A program made the translations under genes and the position numbers. From Nonomuraea jiangxiensis (GTDB lineage Bacteria; Actinomycetota; Actinomycetes; Streptosporangiales; Streptosporangiaceae), in assembly GCF_900099965.1 (NCBI RefSeq), contig NZ_FNDJ01000003.1, positions 310,001 to 374,000 on the forward strand: a stretch of 64,000 bases of DNA, given 5' to 3'. Numbering within the stretch: position 1 is the first letter of the stretch; every line of letters starts with the position of its first letter. Shown piece by piece: positions 23,292 through 32,720 of the stretch. The notes below the pieces were generated by a model, which worked only from the letters and a program-made list of their open reading frames with translations, was not told where the DNA came from and did not search any database.

Positions 23292-24452
23292 TCACGTGTA
23301 CTCCCCCGTGGTGAGGTAGACAGCGGCGTGGCGGGCGCGGGCGCGCACCTCGTCGAGGTTGGAGCCGAGGGCCGTCACGTGGCCGATCTTGCGGCCGGGG
23401 CGCACCTGCTTGCCGTAGAAGTGCAGCTTGATGCCCGGGTCGTGGGCGAGCACGTGCTCGTAGCGCTTGAACAGGTCGGGGTCGTCGCCGCCGAGCAGGT
23501 TGGCCATGACCACGACCTGGGCGGTCATCTTGGGCGTGCCCAGCGGCAGGTCCAGCACCGCCCTCAGATGCTGCTCGAACTGCGACGTCGTCGAGCCCTC
23601 GATCGTCCAGTGGCCGCTGTTGTGCGGCCGCATGGCCAGCTCGTTGACCACCAGCCCGCCCGCCGTCTCGAACAGCTCCACCGCCAGCAGCCCGGTCACC
23701 CCCAGCTCCTCGGCGATCTTCAGGCCGATGCGCTGGGCCTGGGCGGCGACCTCGGGGTCCAGCCGGGGAGCGGGCGCGAGCACCTCGACGCAGATGCCGT
23801 CCTGCTGCACGGTCTCCACCACCGGGTAGCTGACGCCCTGGCCGTGCGGCGAGCGGGCCACCAGCACCGCCAGCTCGCGCTCGAACGGCACGAACGCCTC
23901 GGCCAGCATCTCCAGCCCGGCGGCGAACGGCCCCGCGGTGGCCTGCGCGGCCTCCTCCGCCGAGCGGCACACCCACACGCCGCGGCCGTCGTATCCGCCG
24001 CGCACGGCCTTGAGCACCACCGGCCAGCCGTGCTCGGCGGCGAAGCGCTCGACGTCGGCGGGCGAGGACACCCGCGCCCAGGCCGGGCAGGGCACGCCGA
24101 TCCCGCTCAGCCGCTCCCGCATGGCCGCCTTGTCCTGCGCGTGCACCAGCGCGTCGGCGCCCGGCCGCACGACGTGACCGGCGGCGGCCAGCGCCCTGAT
24201 GTGCTCGGTGGGCACATGCTCGTGGTCGAACGTGATCACGTCGCACCCCTGGGCGAACTCGCGCAGATCGGCAAGATCGCGGTAGTCTCCGAGGCGCGTG
24301 TCGACGATCACCCGCGCGGCGCTCTCGTCAGGAGCGTTGGCCAGCACCCGCAGCTCGACGCCGAGCGCGATGGCCGGTGGCTGGGACATCCTGGCGAGCT
24401 GGCCCGCGCCGACGATGCCGACGACCGGGCCGATGGGGCTGTAGGAACTCAC
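23292..24452 (-). CDS. purK: 5-(carboxyamino)imidazole ribonucleotide synthase
   Basis: This ATP-grasp enzyme of about 386 residues makes N5-CAIR from AIR, bicarbonate and ATP. It shows [22 protein letters not shown] at the N-terminus, [18 protein letters not shown], the ATP-binding [17 protein letters not shown] and the metal-site region [33 protein letters not shown] in pieces. The GTG at 24452 is chosen because the family start lies just before the glycine loop; the frame runs further up without similarity. Confidence 0.95.
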   Translation of the reverse strand: MSSYSPIGPVVGIVGAGQLARMSQPPAIALGVELRVLANAPDESAARVIVDTRLGDYRDLADLREFAQGCDVITFDHEHVPTEHIRALAAAGHVVRPGADALVHAQDKAAMRERLSGIGVPCPAWARVSSPADVERFAAEHGWPVVLKAVRGGYDGRGVWVCRSAEEAAQATAGPFAAGLEMLAEAFVPFERELAVLVARSPHGQGVSYPVVETVQQDGICVEVLAPAPRLDPEVAAQAQRIGLKIAEELGVTGLLAVELFETAGGLVVNELAMRPHNSGHWTIEGSTTSQFEQHLRAVLDLPLGTPKMTAQVVVMANLLGGDDPDLFKRYEHVLAHDPGIKLHFYGKQVRPGRKIGHVTALGSNLDEVRARARHAAVYLTTGEYT

Positions 24453-24776
24453 GCCAGGTGAGCTTACCGGGACGCTACGACTGAACCGACGCCGGTCGTC
24501 CCGCCACAGCGCCGCCACGGTCCGGCCAGGGTGCGGGGGCAGGGTGCGGGCCGGGCGGCCGTTCCGGGTCGCCTCATGAGGCACGACCGCCCGGTGTCCC
24601 TGTGCCCCGTGACCTGCCACGCAGCGTAATGGCCCCTGATCGCTTCTGCCCGGCATAGAACGATATTTCTGCCCTTGTTCTTTGCGCGGTATGGTCATGG
24701 GTCTGACGCTCGGGCTACATCGTGCCCGGTACGCTGATGACGGTCAGCCTGACTACCGAAGGGACCGAGCGGAGAC
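24453..24776. other. Divergent purK / GtrA intergenic region
   Basis: A 324-base region holding promoters for purK (leftward) and the GtrA gene (rightward). A small direct repeat GGGTGCGGG occurs twice near 24530-24555. No gene or recognised operator was seen. Confidence 0.5.
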
Positions 24777-25259
24777 GTGGATCTCGTCAAGCGCCTCTAC
24801 CACCGGTTCGCGTCACTGGTCCACGAGCTGGCCAAGTTCGGCAGCATCGGCGCGGTCGCCTTCGTCCTTGACACCGCGGTCTACAACCTCTTCCTGCTCG
24901 GGCTGGACTGGGGTCCGCTCACTTCCAAGGTGATCGCGACCACGATCTCGTCGACCTTCGCCTACGTGGGCAACCGCTACTGGACCTTCCGGCACCGCGA
25001 GCAGAGCGGCCTGGGACGCGAATACTTCCTGTTCTTCCTGCTCAACGGCATCGCACTGCTGTTCGGCCTGCTGGTGATCGGCTTCGCCAAATACACGCTC
25101 CACCTGCACGACGGCCTGAGCCTCAACATCGCCAACATCCTCGGCGTCGGGCTCGGCACGCTGTTCCGCTACTGGTCGTACAAGAAGTGGGTGTTCCTGG
25201 AGGCCACCGAGCCCATCCCGGTGGAGCTGCCCGACTCCGGGATCAGGCAGGACCGCTGA
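24777..25259 (+). CDS. GtrA family membrane protein
   Basis: This 160-residue protein has four membrane helices (FGSIGAVAFVLDTAVYNLFL, VIATTISSTFAYVGNRYW, FFLLNGIALLFGLLVIGF, LNIANILGVGLGTLFRYWSY). The GtrA signature NRYWTFR is present, and the C-terminal FRYWSYKKWVFL is typical. GtrA proteins are linked to flipping of lipid-linked sugars in cell-surface glycan synthesis. The GTG start has a GGAG site. The 3' end overlaps the convergent kinase gene by 17 bases. Confidence 0.9.
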   Translation: MDLVKRLYHRFASLVHELAKFGSIGAVAFVLDTAVYNLFLLGLDWGPLTSKVIATTISSTFAYVGNRYWTFRHREQSGLGREYFLFFLLNGIALLFGLLVIGFAKYTLHLHDGLSLNIANILGVGLGTLFRYWSYKKWVFLEATEPIPVELPDSGIRQDR

Positions 25260-26523
25260 CCACCCGGCCCCGGCCGTTCCCGTCCTCGGCGGGGCGCAGG
25301 AAGATGGCGAACGTGGCGGGGCGGCGCCGTACGAGCTCCAGCCTGCCGCCGTCCGCGGCGGCCAGCGCGCGGGCGAGCGTCAGCCCGAGACCGGTGCCCC
25401 CGGCCCCGCTGACGTTGCGCTCGAATATCTTGGGCGCGATCTCGTCGGCGATCCCCGGCCCCTCGTCCGCGACCTCGACCACCACGTAGTTGTCGCTGCT
25501 GGTGGTGGTGACGGCGACGGTGCCGCCGCCGTGGCGCAGGGAGTTCTCCAGCAGGGAGGCGACCACCTGGCCGAACCCGCCGGTGGTGGCCATCGCCTTC
25601 AGCCCGCGGGAGCCTTCGAGGTGCAGGGTGCGCCCGGTGTCGCGGAAGACCGGCTCCCACTCGGTGATCTGCTGGACGAGCACCTCGTCGACCGCGACCG
25701 GCTCGGCCTGGGCGTGACGCTGGCGGCGGGCCGCGGCCAGCAACTCGTCGATCACGGCGGTGAGCCGCTCGGCCTGGACGATCGCCGCCTCGCCCTCCTC
25801 GCGTACGACCTCCGGCTGGTCGGAGGCGGCGACGATCTCCTCCAGGCGCATGGTGAGACCCGTCAGCGGCGTACGGAGCTGATGAGAGGCGTCGGTGGCG
25901 AACTCGCGCTCGCGCGTGAGCAGGTCGGAGATGCGGGCGGCGCTCCGGTCGAGCACCTGGGCGACCCGGTCGAGCTCGGGAATGCCGTAGCGGTGCTTGC
26001 TCGGCCGCGCGTCTCCGGAGCCCAGCCGTTCGGCGATCTTGGCCAGGTCCTGCAAGGGCAGCGTCAGACGGCGTGACTGTACGACGGACAAGCTCACGGC
26101 CACCGCCAGGGCGGCGCCGGCCAGGGCGACGATGAGCAGGAGCCGGGCCCGGACATCCTGCTCAACTTGCTCCCGGTCACGACTTATCCGGACGTAGACG
26201 CCGGTGTTGGTCTGGGCATCCTCGGTCATCAGCTGACCGGACGGCGGGGGGTGGCCGACGGCGGTCATCCTGAGAGGGGTGTCGCGTTCCCAGATCTCTA
26301 TGAACCGGCTCGGATATTTCTGCTGCAGTTGCTGAGGGTCGAGTGGGGTCTCCTGTACGCGGGCATACTCGACCTCACCGACGAGCCGTTTGGCTTCCGC
26401 CCCGAGCTCCTGAGCCGCCTCATCCATGATCAGTCGGCTGACGACGACGCCCAGGGGGACCCCCAGCAGCAGGACCGCGATGACCGCGACGACCAGGGTG
26501 GAGGAGAGCAGTCGGCGACGCAT
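25243..26523 (-). CDS. Sensor histidine kinase
   Basis: This 426-residue kinase has a first membrane helix at residues ~7-32, an extracytoplasmic sensor of about 95 residues, a second helix (LLLIVALAGAALAVAVSLSVV) and a HAMP linker. The phosphoacceptor box is FATDASHQLRTPLTGLTMRLEE. The ATPase boxes are N (VVASLLENSLRHGG), G1 (VEVADEGPGIADEI) and G2 (GGTGLGLTLARALA). It is paired with the response regulator just upstream, 3 bases apart. The signal is unknown. Confidence 0.95.
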   Translation of the reverse strand: MRRRLLSSTLVVAVIAVLLLGVPLGVVVSRLIMDEAAQELGAEAKRLVGEVEYARVQETPLDPQQLQQKYPSRFIEIWERDTPLRMTAVGHPPPSGQLMTEDAQTNTGVYVRISRDREQVEQDVRARLLLIVALAGAALAVAVSLSVVQSRRLTLPLQDLAKIAERLGSGDARPSKHRYGIPELDRVAQVLDRSAARISDLLTREREFATDASHQLRTPLTGLTMRLEEIVAASDQPEVVREEGEAAIVQAERLTAVIDELLAAARRQRHAQAEPVAVDEVLVQQITEWEPVFRDTGRTLHLEGSRGLKAMATTGGFGQVVASLLENSLRHGGGTVAVTTTSSDNYVVVEVADEGPGIADEIAPKIFERNVSGAGGTGLGLTLARALAAADGGRLELVRRRPATFAIFLRPAEDGNGRGRVVSGPA

Positions 26524-26526
26524 CTC

Positions 26527-27195
26527 CTACTCGCGCTCGAACCTGAAGCCGACCCCCCGGACCGTGGTGATGTATCGGGGCTTGGCGGCGTCGTCGCCGA
26601 GCTTTCGGCGGAGCCAGGAGATGTGCATGTCGAGTGTCTTGGTCGAGCCCCACCAGTTCGTGTCCCACACCTCGCGCATGATCTGCTCGCGGGTGACGAC
26701 CTTGCCGGCGTCTCGTACCAGAACTCGTAGCAGGTCGAACTCCTTGGTGGTCAGGTGCAGCTCCTTCTCCCCCATCCAGGCGCGCCGGGAGTCGGCGTCG
26801 ATGCGGACCCCCTGGACGACCGGCGTCTCGGAGGTGCCGCGACGCAGCAGCGCGCGGACCCTGGCGAGCAGCTCGGCCAGCCTGAACGGCTTGGTGACGT
26901 AGTCGTCGGCGCCCGCGTCGAGGCCGACGACGGTGTCGACCTCGTCGACACGGGCCGTGAGTATGAGAACCGGAGTTCCGTGGCCTTCGGCCCGGATCCG
27001 GCGGGCGACCTCCAGCCCGTCCATCTCTGGCAGGCCAAGGTCGAGAACGATGAGATCAATGCCGCCCGACAGCGCCCTTTCCAGGGCTTGTGGGCCGTCG
27101 GGACTCACCTCAACCTGGTAGCCCTCGCGGCGCAGCGCACGCGCGAGTGGCTCGGAGATCGAGGTGTCATCCTCGGCAAGAAGTACGCAGGTCAT
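26527..27195 (-). CDS. OmpR/PhoB-family response regulator
   Basis: This 222-residue regulator has a receiver domain with acidic pocket EDD, phosphoacceptor Asp in LIVLDLGLPEMDGLEV, Thr in VLILTARVDEVD and Lys in DYVTKPFRLAEL. A winged-helix DNA-binding domain follows (LTTKEFDLLRVLVRDAGKVVTREQI and WLRRKLGDDAAKPRYITTVRGVGFRF). It is cotranscribed with the kinase. The pair lies beside purE/purK/gtrA as in other actinobacteria. Confidence 0.95.
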   Translation of the reverse strand: MTCVLLAEDDTSISEPLARALRREGYQVEVSPDGPQALERALSGGIDLIVLDLGLPEMDGLEVARRIRAEGHGTPVLILTARVDEVDTVVGLDAGADDYVTKPFRLAELLARVRALLRRGTSETPVVQGVRIDADSRRAWMGEKELHLTTKEFDLLRVLVRDAGKVVTREQIMREVWDTNWWGSTKTLDMHISWLRRKLGDDAAKPRYITTVRGVGFRFERE

Positions 27196-27513
27196 GAAGC
27201 GATCGTAGGACCTTAGGCGATCGTTTCCCGGGCACAGCGCGCGGTTTGACTCGTCGTTGACCTATCCATTGACCTGGGCAAACGCGGCTAAACATCGGTT
27301 AGTCCGGATTAAATCACCGCGCTGGCCCGTACGCACGGCCTCCGACGGAGCCTGGGCCGCACCGGAAGATGTACCCCGTTGGCACCCGCCTTGTCGCGTT
27401 GGCCCTCGTGGTGGCCGTATCCGCGTGGCCGGCTCGGCTCGACGGACATGCCAGATACATCCGATCATCTCACGGCAGACCAGATGCCGCGCCGGCCGAC
27501 GGCCGGTGGGAGG
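27196..27513. other. Intergenic region before the two-component operon
   Basis: This stretch holds an AT-richer part at 27240-27330 with two TTGACC boxes and TTTAG/CTAAAC inverted elements, likely the two-component promoter. No gene was recognised. Confidence 0.4.
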
Positions 27514-27996
27514 TCAGTCGGAGGACGGAGGCTCGGCGTAGCGGGCCAGGTAGAGCTGCTCGCCGAGGCTGCGGATCAGGCCGAGCTCGGTCTCCAGGTA
27601 GTCGATGTGCTGTTCCTCGTCCTCAAGGATCTCCTCGAAGATGCGGGCCGAGGTGATGTCGCCCTTCTCCCGCATGAGCGCGATGCCCGGCCGCAATCGC
27701 TGCAGGACCGACATCTCGACCTCAAGGTCCGCTTTGAGCTGCTCCTCGACGGTCTGGCCGATGTGCAGCGTGCCCAGACGCTGGTAGTTGGGCAGGCCCT
27801 CCAGGAAGAGGATGCGATCGGTCAGGCGCTCGGCGTGGCGCATCTCGTCGATCGACTCCGCGCGCGTGTGCTCCGCGAGTTTCGTGTATCCCCAGTGCTC
27901 CTGCATCTTGGCATGGAGGAAGTACTGGTTGATCGCGGTGAGTTCCGCGGTCAGTTGCTCGTTGAGCAGCTCGATGATCTGCTTGTCGCCCTGCAT
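27514..27996 (-). CDS. bfr: Bacterioferritin
   Basis: This 160-residue iron-storage protein forms a 24-mer shell with heme. The expected ferroxidase residues are visible: Glu18 in LTAELTAINQ, Glu51 and His54 in IDEMRHAERL, and later Glu in LEVEM and EDEEQHIDYL. Met52 is the heme ligand. Tandem IdeR-like iron boxes lie about 240 bases upstream, matching mycobacterial bfr genes, which IdeR activates from a distance when iron is high; this is inferred here. Confidence 0.96.
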   Translation of the reverse strand: MQGDKQIIELLNEQLTAELTAINQYFLHAKMQEHWGYTKLAEHTRAESIDEMRHAERLTDRILFLEGLPNYQRLGTLHIGQTVEEQLKADLEVEMSVLQRLRPGIALMREKGDITSARIFEEILEDEEQHIDYLETELGLIRSLGEQLYLARYAEPPSSD

Positions 27997-28236
27997 GAAC
28001 GGGCCCCTATCCGGCTAAGCGGTCGTCAATTCATCTGACCGTTTCAGGATTGCACAGATCTTTCGTACACAACGGGCGCAATCACCACCAGCACCGGTGG
28101 TATCACGAATCTGCTTCGCGCTTCTCGCTCCCAAGGCGATGCAGTCGTGGACCTCGTTCTCGGTCACAGCACGACAGACGCATACGTACATACGGGGACA
28201 AGCCTCTCGGGGGCGGTGAGCGGACAGGGGCGGCCG

Positions 28237-28255
28237 TTAGGTAAGGCACACCTAA
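28237..28255. promoter_or_regulatory. IdeR/DtxR iron box 1
   Basis: TTAGGTAAGGCACACCTAA fits the 19-bp IdeR consensus TTAGGTTAGGCTAACCTAA at 16 of 19 positions and is near-palindromic. It lies about 241 bases upstream of the bfr start. Confidence 0.8.
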
Positions 28256-28265
28256 GGTAGCCCAC

Positions 28266-28284
28266 TTTGGTAAGGCTTGCCTAT
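28266..28284. promoter_or_regulatory. IdeR/DtxR iron box 2
   Basis: TTTGGTAAGGCTTGCCTAT is a second, weaker match (about 14 of 19), 10 bases beyond box 1. Tandem boxes at such a distance are known at mycobacterial bfr genes, where IdeR acts as an activator. Confidence 0.6.
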
Positions 28285-28322
28285 GTTAGGTACGACACAG
28301 TTGCCTACCCGCGGAACCGATC

Positions 28323-28943
28323 TCAGGATCCGCGCGCGATCCACTCCTCCAGATGCGGCGCCTCCGCGCCGATCGTGGTCGAGTCGCCGTGCCCGGTGTG
28401 CACGACGGTCTCCGGGGGCAGCGACAGCAGGCGGCCCCTGATCGAGTCGATGATCGTGTCGAACGAGCTGTAGGAGCGGCCGGTCGCCCCTGGACCGCCC
28501 TTGAACAGGGTGTCGCCGCTGAACAGCGCGCCCAGGTCGGGGGCCAGCACGCAGACCGCGCCGGGGGCGTGGCCGGGCGTGTGCAGCACCTCCAGCGTGA
28601 TCCCGCCGACCGCGACCTTCTCGCCGTCGGTCAGCGCCCGGTAGGTCAGCTCGTCGCCGTACTGCTGCTCCCACAGCACCTGGTCGGCGGGGTGCAGCCG
28701 GATGGGCGCGCCGGTCCGCTCGGCGAGCGAGCGGGCGGCGTTGATGTGGTCGTTGTGCGCGTGCGTGCACAGGATGGCCCTGACCGTACGCCCGCCCACC
28801 CGCTCGGCGATGGCCGCGGCGTCATGGGCGGCATCGATGACGACCACCTCACGGGCGTCACCGACCAGCCAGATGTTGTTGTCGACCTCCCAGGTGCCCC
28901 CGTCCAGCGAGAACGTCCCTGAAGTGATGACCCGATCAATCAC
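28323..28943 (-). CDS. Metallo-beta-lactamase fold hydrolase of the formaldehyde/mycothiol operon
   Basis: This 206-residue glyoxalase II-like hydrolase has the metal motif [11 protein letters not shown], then [18 protein letters not shown] and a C-terminal [10 protein letters not shown]. It overlaps the dehydrogenase gene upstream by four bases (ATGA). In actinobacteria this pairing suggests hydrolysis of S-formylmycothiol made by the dehydrogenase, releasing formate and mycothiol. That role is inferred from operon structure. Confidence 0.85.
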   Translation of the reverse strand: MIDRVITSGTFSLDGGTWEVDNNIWLVGDAREVVVIDAAHDAAAIAERVGGRTVRAILCTHAHNDHINAARSLAERTGAPIRLHPADQVLWEQQYGDELTYRALTDGEKVAVGGITLEVLHTPGHAPGAVCVLAPDLGALFSGDTLFKGGPGATGRSYSSFDTIIDSIRGRLLSLPPETVVHTGHGDSTTIGAEAPHLEEWIARGS

Positions 28944-30034
28944 AGCACGACCACCGACCTCAGAACCTCGCCGCGGTGCATCTTCGCGAACGCGTCCTCG
29001 ACCTGCCCGAGCCCGATCGTCTCGGACACGAACTTGTCCAGCGGCAACCGGTTCTGCAGGAACAGGTCGATCAGCATGGGGAAGTCGCGCGAGGGCAGGC
29101 AGTCGCCGTACCAGGAGGACTTGAGCGAGCCGCCGCGCCCGAACACGTCCAGCAGCGGGAGCTCCAGCTTCATCTCCGGCGTCGGCACCCCCACGAGGAC
29201 GACCGTCCCGGCGAGGTCGCGGGCGTAGAAGGCCTGCTCGTACGTCTCCGGCCGGCCCACCGCCTCGATGACCACGTCCGAGCCGAACCCGCCGGTCAGG
29301 TCGCGAATCGCCTCCACCGGGTCGCTCTCCCGGGAGTTGACCGTGTGGGTGGCGCCGAACTCGCGGGCCCAGCCGAGCTTGCGGTCGTCCACGTCGACCG
29401 CGATGATCTTCGAGGCGCCGGCCAGGGACGAGCCGAGGATCGCCGCGTCGCCGACCCCGCCGCAGCCGATGACGGCCACGGTGTCACCGCGCGTCACGCC
29501 GCCGGTGTTGACGGCCGCGCCGAGGCCGGCCATGACGCCGCAGCCGAGCAGTCCCGCCACCTCGGCGGGCGCCTCCGCCGAGACCTTGGTGCACTGACCG
29601 GCCGCCACCAGGGTCTTCTCCAGGAACGCGCCGATCCCCAGGGCGGGGCTGAGCACCGTACCGTCCGCGAGCGTCATCTTCTGGGTGGCGTTGTGGGTGG
29701 CGAAGCAGTACCAGGGGCGGCCGCGCAGGCAGGCCCGGCACTGGCCGCACACCGCGCGCCAGTTGAGGATCACGAAGTCGCCCGGCTCCAGGCCGGTGAC
29801 GCCCGGCCCGACCGCCTCGACGACGCCCGCCGCCTCATGCCCGAGCAGGAACGGGAACTCGTCGTTGATCCCGCCCTCCCGATAGTGCAGGTCGGTGTGA
29901 CAGACCCCGCAGGCCTGCACGTTGACGACCGCCTCGCCCGGCCCCGGATCGGGGACGACGACCGTCTCCAGGGAGACTTCCTGACCCTTGGCTCGGGCGA
30001 TGACGCCCTGCACTTCGTACGGCATGCCAGCCAT
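28940..30034 (-). CDS. mscR: S-(hydroxymethyl)mycothiol dehydrogenase
   Basis: This 364-residue zinc-dependent medium-chain dehydrogenase oxidises the formaldehyde-mycothiol adduct with NAD. The catalytic zinc site [14 protein letters not shown] and [15 protein letters not shown] is present. The structural zinc cysteines are in [16 protein letters not shown], and the cofactor motif is [16 protein letters not shown]. The close match in layout to mycothiol-dependent formaldehyde dehydrogenases and the downstream hydrolase support the call. The ATG used may be four codons too early (MAGMPYEV). Confidence 0.9.
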   Translation of the reverse strand: MAGMPYEVQGVIARAKGQEVSLETVVVPDPGPGEAVVNVQACGVCHTDLHYREGGINDEFPFLLGHEAAGVVEAVGPGVTGLEPGDFVILNWRAVCGQCRACLRGRPWYCFATHNATQKMTLADGTVLSPALGIGAFLEKTLVAAGQCTKVSAEAPAEVAGLLGCGVMAGLGAAVNTGGVTRGDTVAVIGCGGVGDAAILGSSLAGASKIIAVDVDDRKLGWAREFGATHTVNSRESDPVEAIRDLTGGFGSDVVIEAVGRPETYEQAFYARDLAGTVVLVGVPTPEMKLELPLLDVFGRGGSLKSSWYGDCLPSRDFPMLIDLFLQNRLPLDKFVSETIGLGQVEDAFAKMHRGEVLRSVVVL

Positions 30035-30040
30035 CTTGTG

Positions 30041-31006
30041 TCAGGAGGATGATCTCCGCAAGACATAGGGCTGCACCACGCCGAGCCCCCGGGCCGGGCG
30101 GCGCCGGATCTTGTGCAGCGCGAACCCCTCCAGCCCCTCGGCCAGCGCGGAGTCCACCAGGACGGTGCCCGGCCGGGCGATGGCGGTGAGCCGGGCGGCC
30201 AGGTTGACGGTGGTGCCGAAGACGTCGCCCATCATGGGCACCACCGGCCCGTACGCCAGCCCGATGCGCAACTCGTCCCGCTCCACCAGGTCCAGCGCGA
30301 TGGCCGCCGCCTGGGCCGCGGTCGGCGCGGTGAACAGCACCTCGTCACCCAGCGTCTTGACCAGCCGCGCGCCGTGGGAGGCCACCACGTCGGAGGCGTG
30401 CGACTCGAACCCCTCCACCAGCTCCGCCAGCGCCCTCTCGTCGAGCTCGCGGCTCCGCCTGGTGAACGAGACCAGGTCCGCGAACCCCACCGCCATCGGC
30501 ACCCGGCTCGGCGCGAGCTCGTCGCCGACGTCGGCCAGGGCCAGCAACCGGGTGCCGGCGGCGGCCAGCTGGGCCCGCCAGACGTGGATCAGCAGCCGCT
30601 CGAAGTCGGGCAACAGGCCGCGGGCGGTGTCGAGCACCCGGTTCAGGTCGCCGTGCGACGGCTCCTGCGGCAGCACGGTGCCGATCACGATCTCGGCCTG
30701 CCACTGCGCCAGCCTGGCCGTGGTCTGGCCGAGCGCGCGGGCCATCCGGATGAGCGTCTGCTCGTCGAGCAGGCCGCTGCCGAGCATGCCGCGCACCCGG
30801 CGCAGCGCGTCCACGTCGGCATCGGTGAACGCCACCGCGTCGCCGGCCCGCTGCGCGAAGCCGAGCGCGCGCCAGATGCGCTCGGCCAGCTCCTGCGGCA
30901 CGTCGGCCTTGGCCGCCACCTGCTCCTTGGTGAAGCGCGGTGGCAGGCCGACGAGCTGCCGCTCGATGTCGGCGGCGGTGGGCCGGGGCGGGCGAGGTTC
31001 GTTCAC
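30041..31006 (-). CDS. Class III adenylate cyclase with Rv1264-like regulatory domain
   Basis: This 321-residue protein has an N-terminal helical autoinhibitory domain of the pH-sensing Rv1264 type (LPPRFTKEQVAAKADVPQEL, RIWRALGFAQ, AFTDADVDALRRV). A C-terminal cyclase domain follows. Catalytic residues seen are the metal Asp in VGFADLVSFT, Lys and Asp in LVKTLGDEVLFT, and Asn/Arg in TTVNLAARLTAIARPG. It makes cAMP, probably in response to acid or another internal cue. It is followed at 7 bases by the dehydrogenase gene. Confidence 0.9.
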   Translation of the reverse strand: MNEPRPPRPTAADIERQLVGLPPRFTKEQVAAKADVPQELAERIWRALGFAQRAGDAVAFTDADVDALRRVRGMLGSGLLDEQTLIRMARALGQTTARLAQWQAEIVIGTVLPQEPSHGDLNRVLDTARGLLPDFERLLIHVWRAQLAAAGTRLLALADVGDELAPSRVPMAVGFADLVSFTRRSRELDERALAELVEGFESHASDVVASHGARLVKTLGDEVLFTAPTAAQAAAIALDLVERDELRIGLAYGPVVPMMGDVFGTTVNLAARLTAIARPGTVLVDSALAEGLEGFALHKIRRRPARGLGVVQPYVLRRSSS

Positions 31007-31021
31007 CCGAAGGAGGTTACG

Positions 31022-31534
31022 TCAGCGGCCGTCCACCTCGCCGTCGGAGGCGTCCTCGACCAGCCGGAACAGGTCGGTGCGGACATCCTGGATCCTGGGT
31101 ATGTCACGCAGCACGATCTCGCCCCTGTCGCCGGCGGACTCGACGGTCAGCGTGCCGCAGCCGAGCAGCCGCTCGGGGAACGTCTGGTCGGAGCTGACCG
31201 TGTTGACCTTGGTGATCGGGATCTCGTCGGTCGACTTGTTGAGCACGCCGGTGCTGATCGTGAAGCGGTGGGTGGTCAGCACGTAGCCGGTGTTCTTCCA
31301 CTGCAGGTAGGGGACGAACGACCAGATCGTCAGCAGGATGAGGCCGATGACGCCGACGGCGATCCTGGCATAGGTGGCGTACTGCCAGTCGCTCGGGATG
31401 AAGTACACAGCCACGCCGGCGGCGGCGACGATGAGGACCAGCGCGATGAGGGGGACGATGAGCCGCTTCCAGTGGGGGTGGAAGGATCGGACTCGCCGCT
31501 CACCCTGCGTCAGATGATGGTCGGGAAGGGTCAT
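31022..31534 (-). CDS. PH-domain membrane protein (bPH2)
   Basis: This 170-residue protein has two membrane helices (LIVPLIALVLIVAAAGVAVYF and IAVGVIGLILLTIWSFVPYLQW). A bacterial PH domain follows, with YVLTTHRFTISTGVLNKSTDEIPITKV and LTVESAGDRGEIVLRDIP. The role is unknown. It lies 15 bases upstream of the cyclase gene on the same strand, so it may be cotranscribed. ATG 31534 is taken as start; the frame upstream of it is non-coding. Confidence 0.85.
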   Translation of the reverse strand: MTLPDHHLTQGERRVRSFHPHWKRLIVPLIALVLIVAAAGVAVYFIPSDWQYATYARIAVGVIGLILLTIWSFVPYLQWKNTGYVLTTHRFTISTGVLNKSTDEIPITKVNTVSSDQTFPERLLGCGTLTVESAGDRGEIVLRDIPRIQDVRTDLFRLVEDASDGEVDGR

Positions 31535-31641
31535 GGGGCAAATCGTGCCACCATCCCCGTCCCGCTGCCACGCCGCCGACCGAAAGCGCGCGTGCGCCCC
31601 ATTTTCCGCGCTGTACGCCCTACTTCTCCCCCGTTCGTGCC

Positions 31642-32463
31642 CTACTTCTCCGCGCGTACGTGCACGACGTCGCCCGCGCTGAGCGTGTGGCGCTCGCCCG
31701 CCTCCTCCACCTGGAGGTGCCCGGCCGCGTCGACGTCCGTGGCCAGGCCGGTCAGCGACCTCCCGCCGGGCAGCTCCACCCTGACCCGCTGCCCGACCGT
31801 GGCGCTCGACGCGAGGTAGGCCGCGCGCAACCCGGCCGCCTCCGCGTCGCCCGCCACCGCCGTCAGGTCGCGGTAGTGGCTCTCGACCTCCCTCAGCACC
31901 GCCCGCAGCAGCGGATCCCGGTCCACGCACGCCGCCTTCTCGATGCCCAGCGACGTGGCCGTCTCGACGGGGAGCTCCTCCTGCCGGAGCGAGACGTTGA
32001 GCCCCATGCCGATGACGACGGCGTCGTCCACCCGCTCGGCCAGCACGCCGGCCAGCTTGCGCTCGCCGATCAGCAGGTCGTTGGGCCACTTCAGGCGGAC
32101 CTCCACCTCGGCCAGGCGGCGCACGGCCGAGGCGGCGGCGACGCCGTACATCAGGGAGAGCCAGCCCTGCGTGGCGGGCGGCAGGCTCGGCCTGAGCAGC
32201 ACCGAGAACGTCAGCCCCGACCGGGGCGGCGCCGACCAGGCGCGGCCCAGCCTGCCGCGGCCGGCCAGCTGGGCCTCCGCGACCAGGACGGTGCCCTCCG
32301 CGGCGCCCGCGCGGGCGGCCTCGGCCAGGTCGGCGTTGGTGGAGCCGGCGCTGTCGACGACGGTCAGCTTCGTCCACAGGGACCCGGGACGGACCAGGGC
32401 ACGGTTGAGTGCCGCCTCCGAGAGCGGAGGACGGTGCAGGTCGGAGTAGCGCGAGTCGGCCAT
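31642..32463 (-). CDS. birA: Biotin-protein ligase
   Basis: This is a 273-residue ligase without an N-terminal HTH, so not a repressor. The biotin/AMP motifs GSTNADLAEAARAG, GRGRLGRAWSAPPRSGLTFSVLLRP, KWPNDLLIGERKLAGVLAE and VIGMGLNV are present. The C-terminal SH3-like domain ends in LTGLATDVDAAGHLQVE. It would biotinylate the acyl-CoA carboxylase carrier that serves the beta/epsilon subunits encoded at 38690-40485. ATG 32463 is the family-like start. Confidence 0.94.
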   Translation of the reverse strand: MADSRYSDLHRPPLSEAALNRALVRPGSLWTKLTVVDSAGSTNADLAEAARAGAAEGTVLVAEAQLAGRGRLGRAWSAPPRSGLTFSVLLRPSLPPATQGWLSLMYGVAAASAVRRLAEVEVRLKWPNDLLIGERKLAGVLAERVDDAVVIGMGLNVSLRQEELPVETATSLGIEKAACVDRDPLLRAVLREVESHYRDLTAVAGDAEAAGLRAAYLASSATVGQRVRVELPGGRSLTGLATDVDAAGHLQVEEAGERHTLSAGDVVHVRAEK

Positions 32464-32522
32464 CCCCCTATCTTCGCTGATGGGCCGCCGTGGGCACGGC
32501 CGGGAAAGGGGAAGATAGGGAC

Positions 32523-32720
32523 ATGAGCACGTCTTTCCGCCCACGCCTCCGGGCCCCGTGGCGGCCCTTCGACGTCGGGTCGCGCAAGCCGGACACCCGC
32601 CTGGAGTTGTGGCCGCTCGACGCGCCACCCCCGGGGGATGTTTCACGACTTAACGGTAAAACTTGGGCAAAACTTTGCGACTCGGGCTGCTACGCCCCCG
32701 GCACTGCGCGGTGCGCGTGA
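32523..32720 (+). CDS. Possible small protein preceding fdhD
   Basis: This 65-residue frame opens at ATG 32523 after GGGGAAGA and ends in TGA overlapping the GTG of fdhD (GTGA). The first 40 codons have G/C third positions. The last part (VSRLNGKTWAKLCDSGCYAP) is AT-richer and contains AAAACTTGGGC and AAAACTTTGCG repeats, which could instead be a regulatory site. No family was recognised. Confidence 0.3.
   Translation: MSTSFRPRLRAPWRPFDVGSRKPDTRLELWPLDAPPPGDVSRLNGKTWAKLCDSGCYAPGTARCA

Larger units (their letters stand above)
27997..28322. other. bfr upstream region
   Basis: This 326-base region carries the promoter of bfr and two iron boxes near its far end (28237-28284). ACCACC-AGCACC-GGTGGT near 28085 is a small inverted repeat. 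No gene was seen. Confidence 0.5.
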
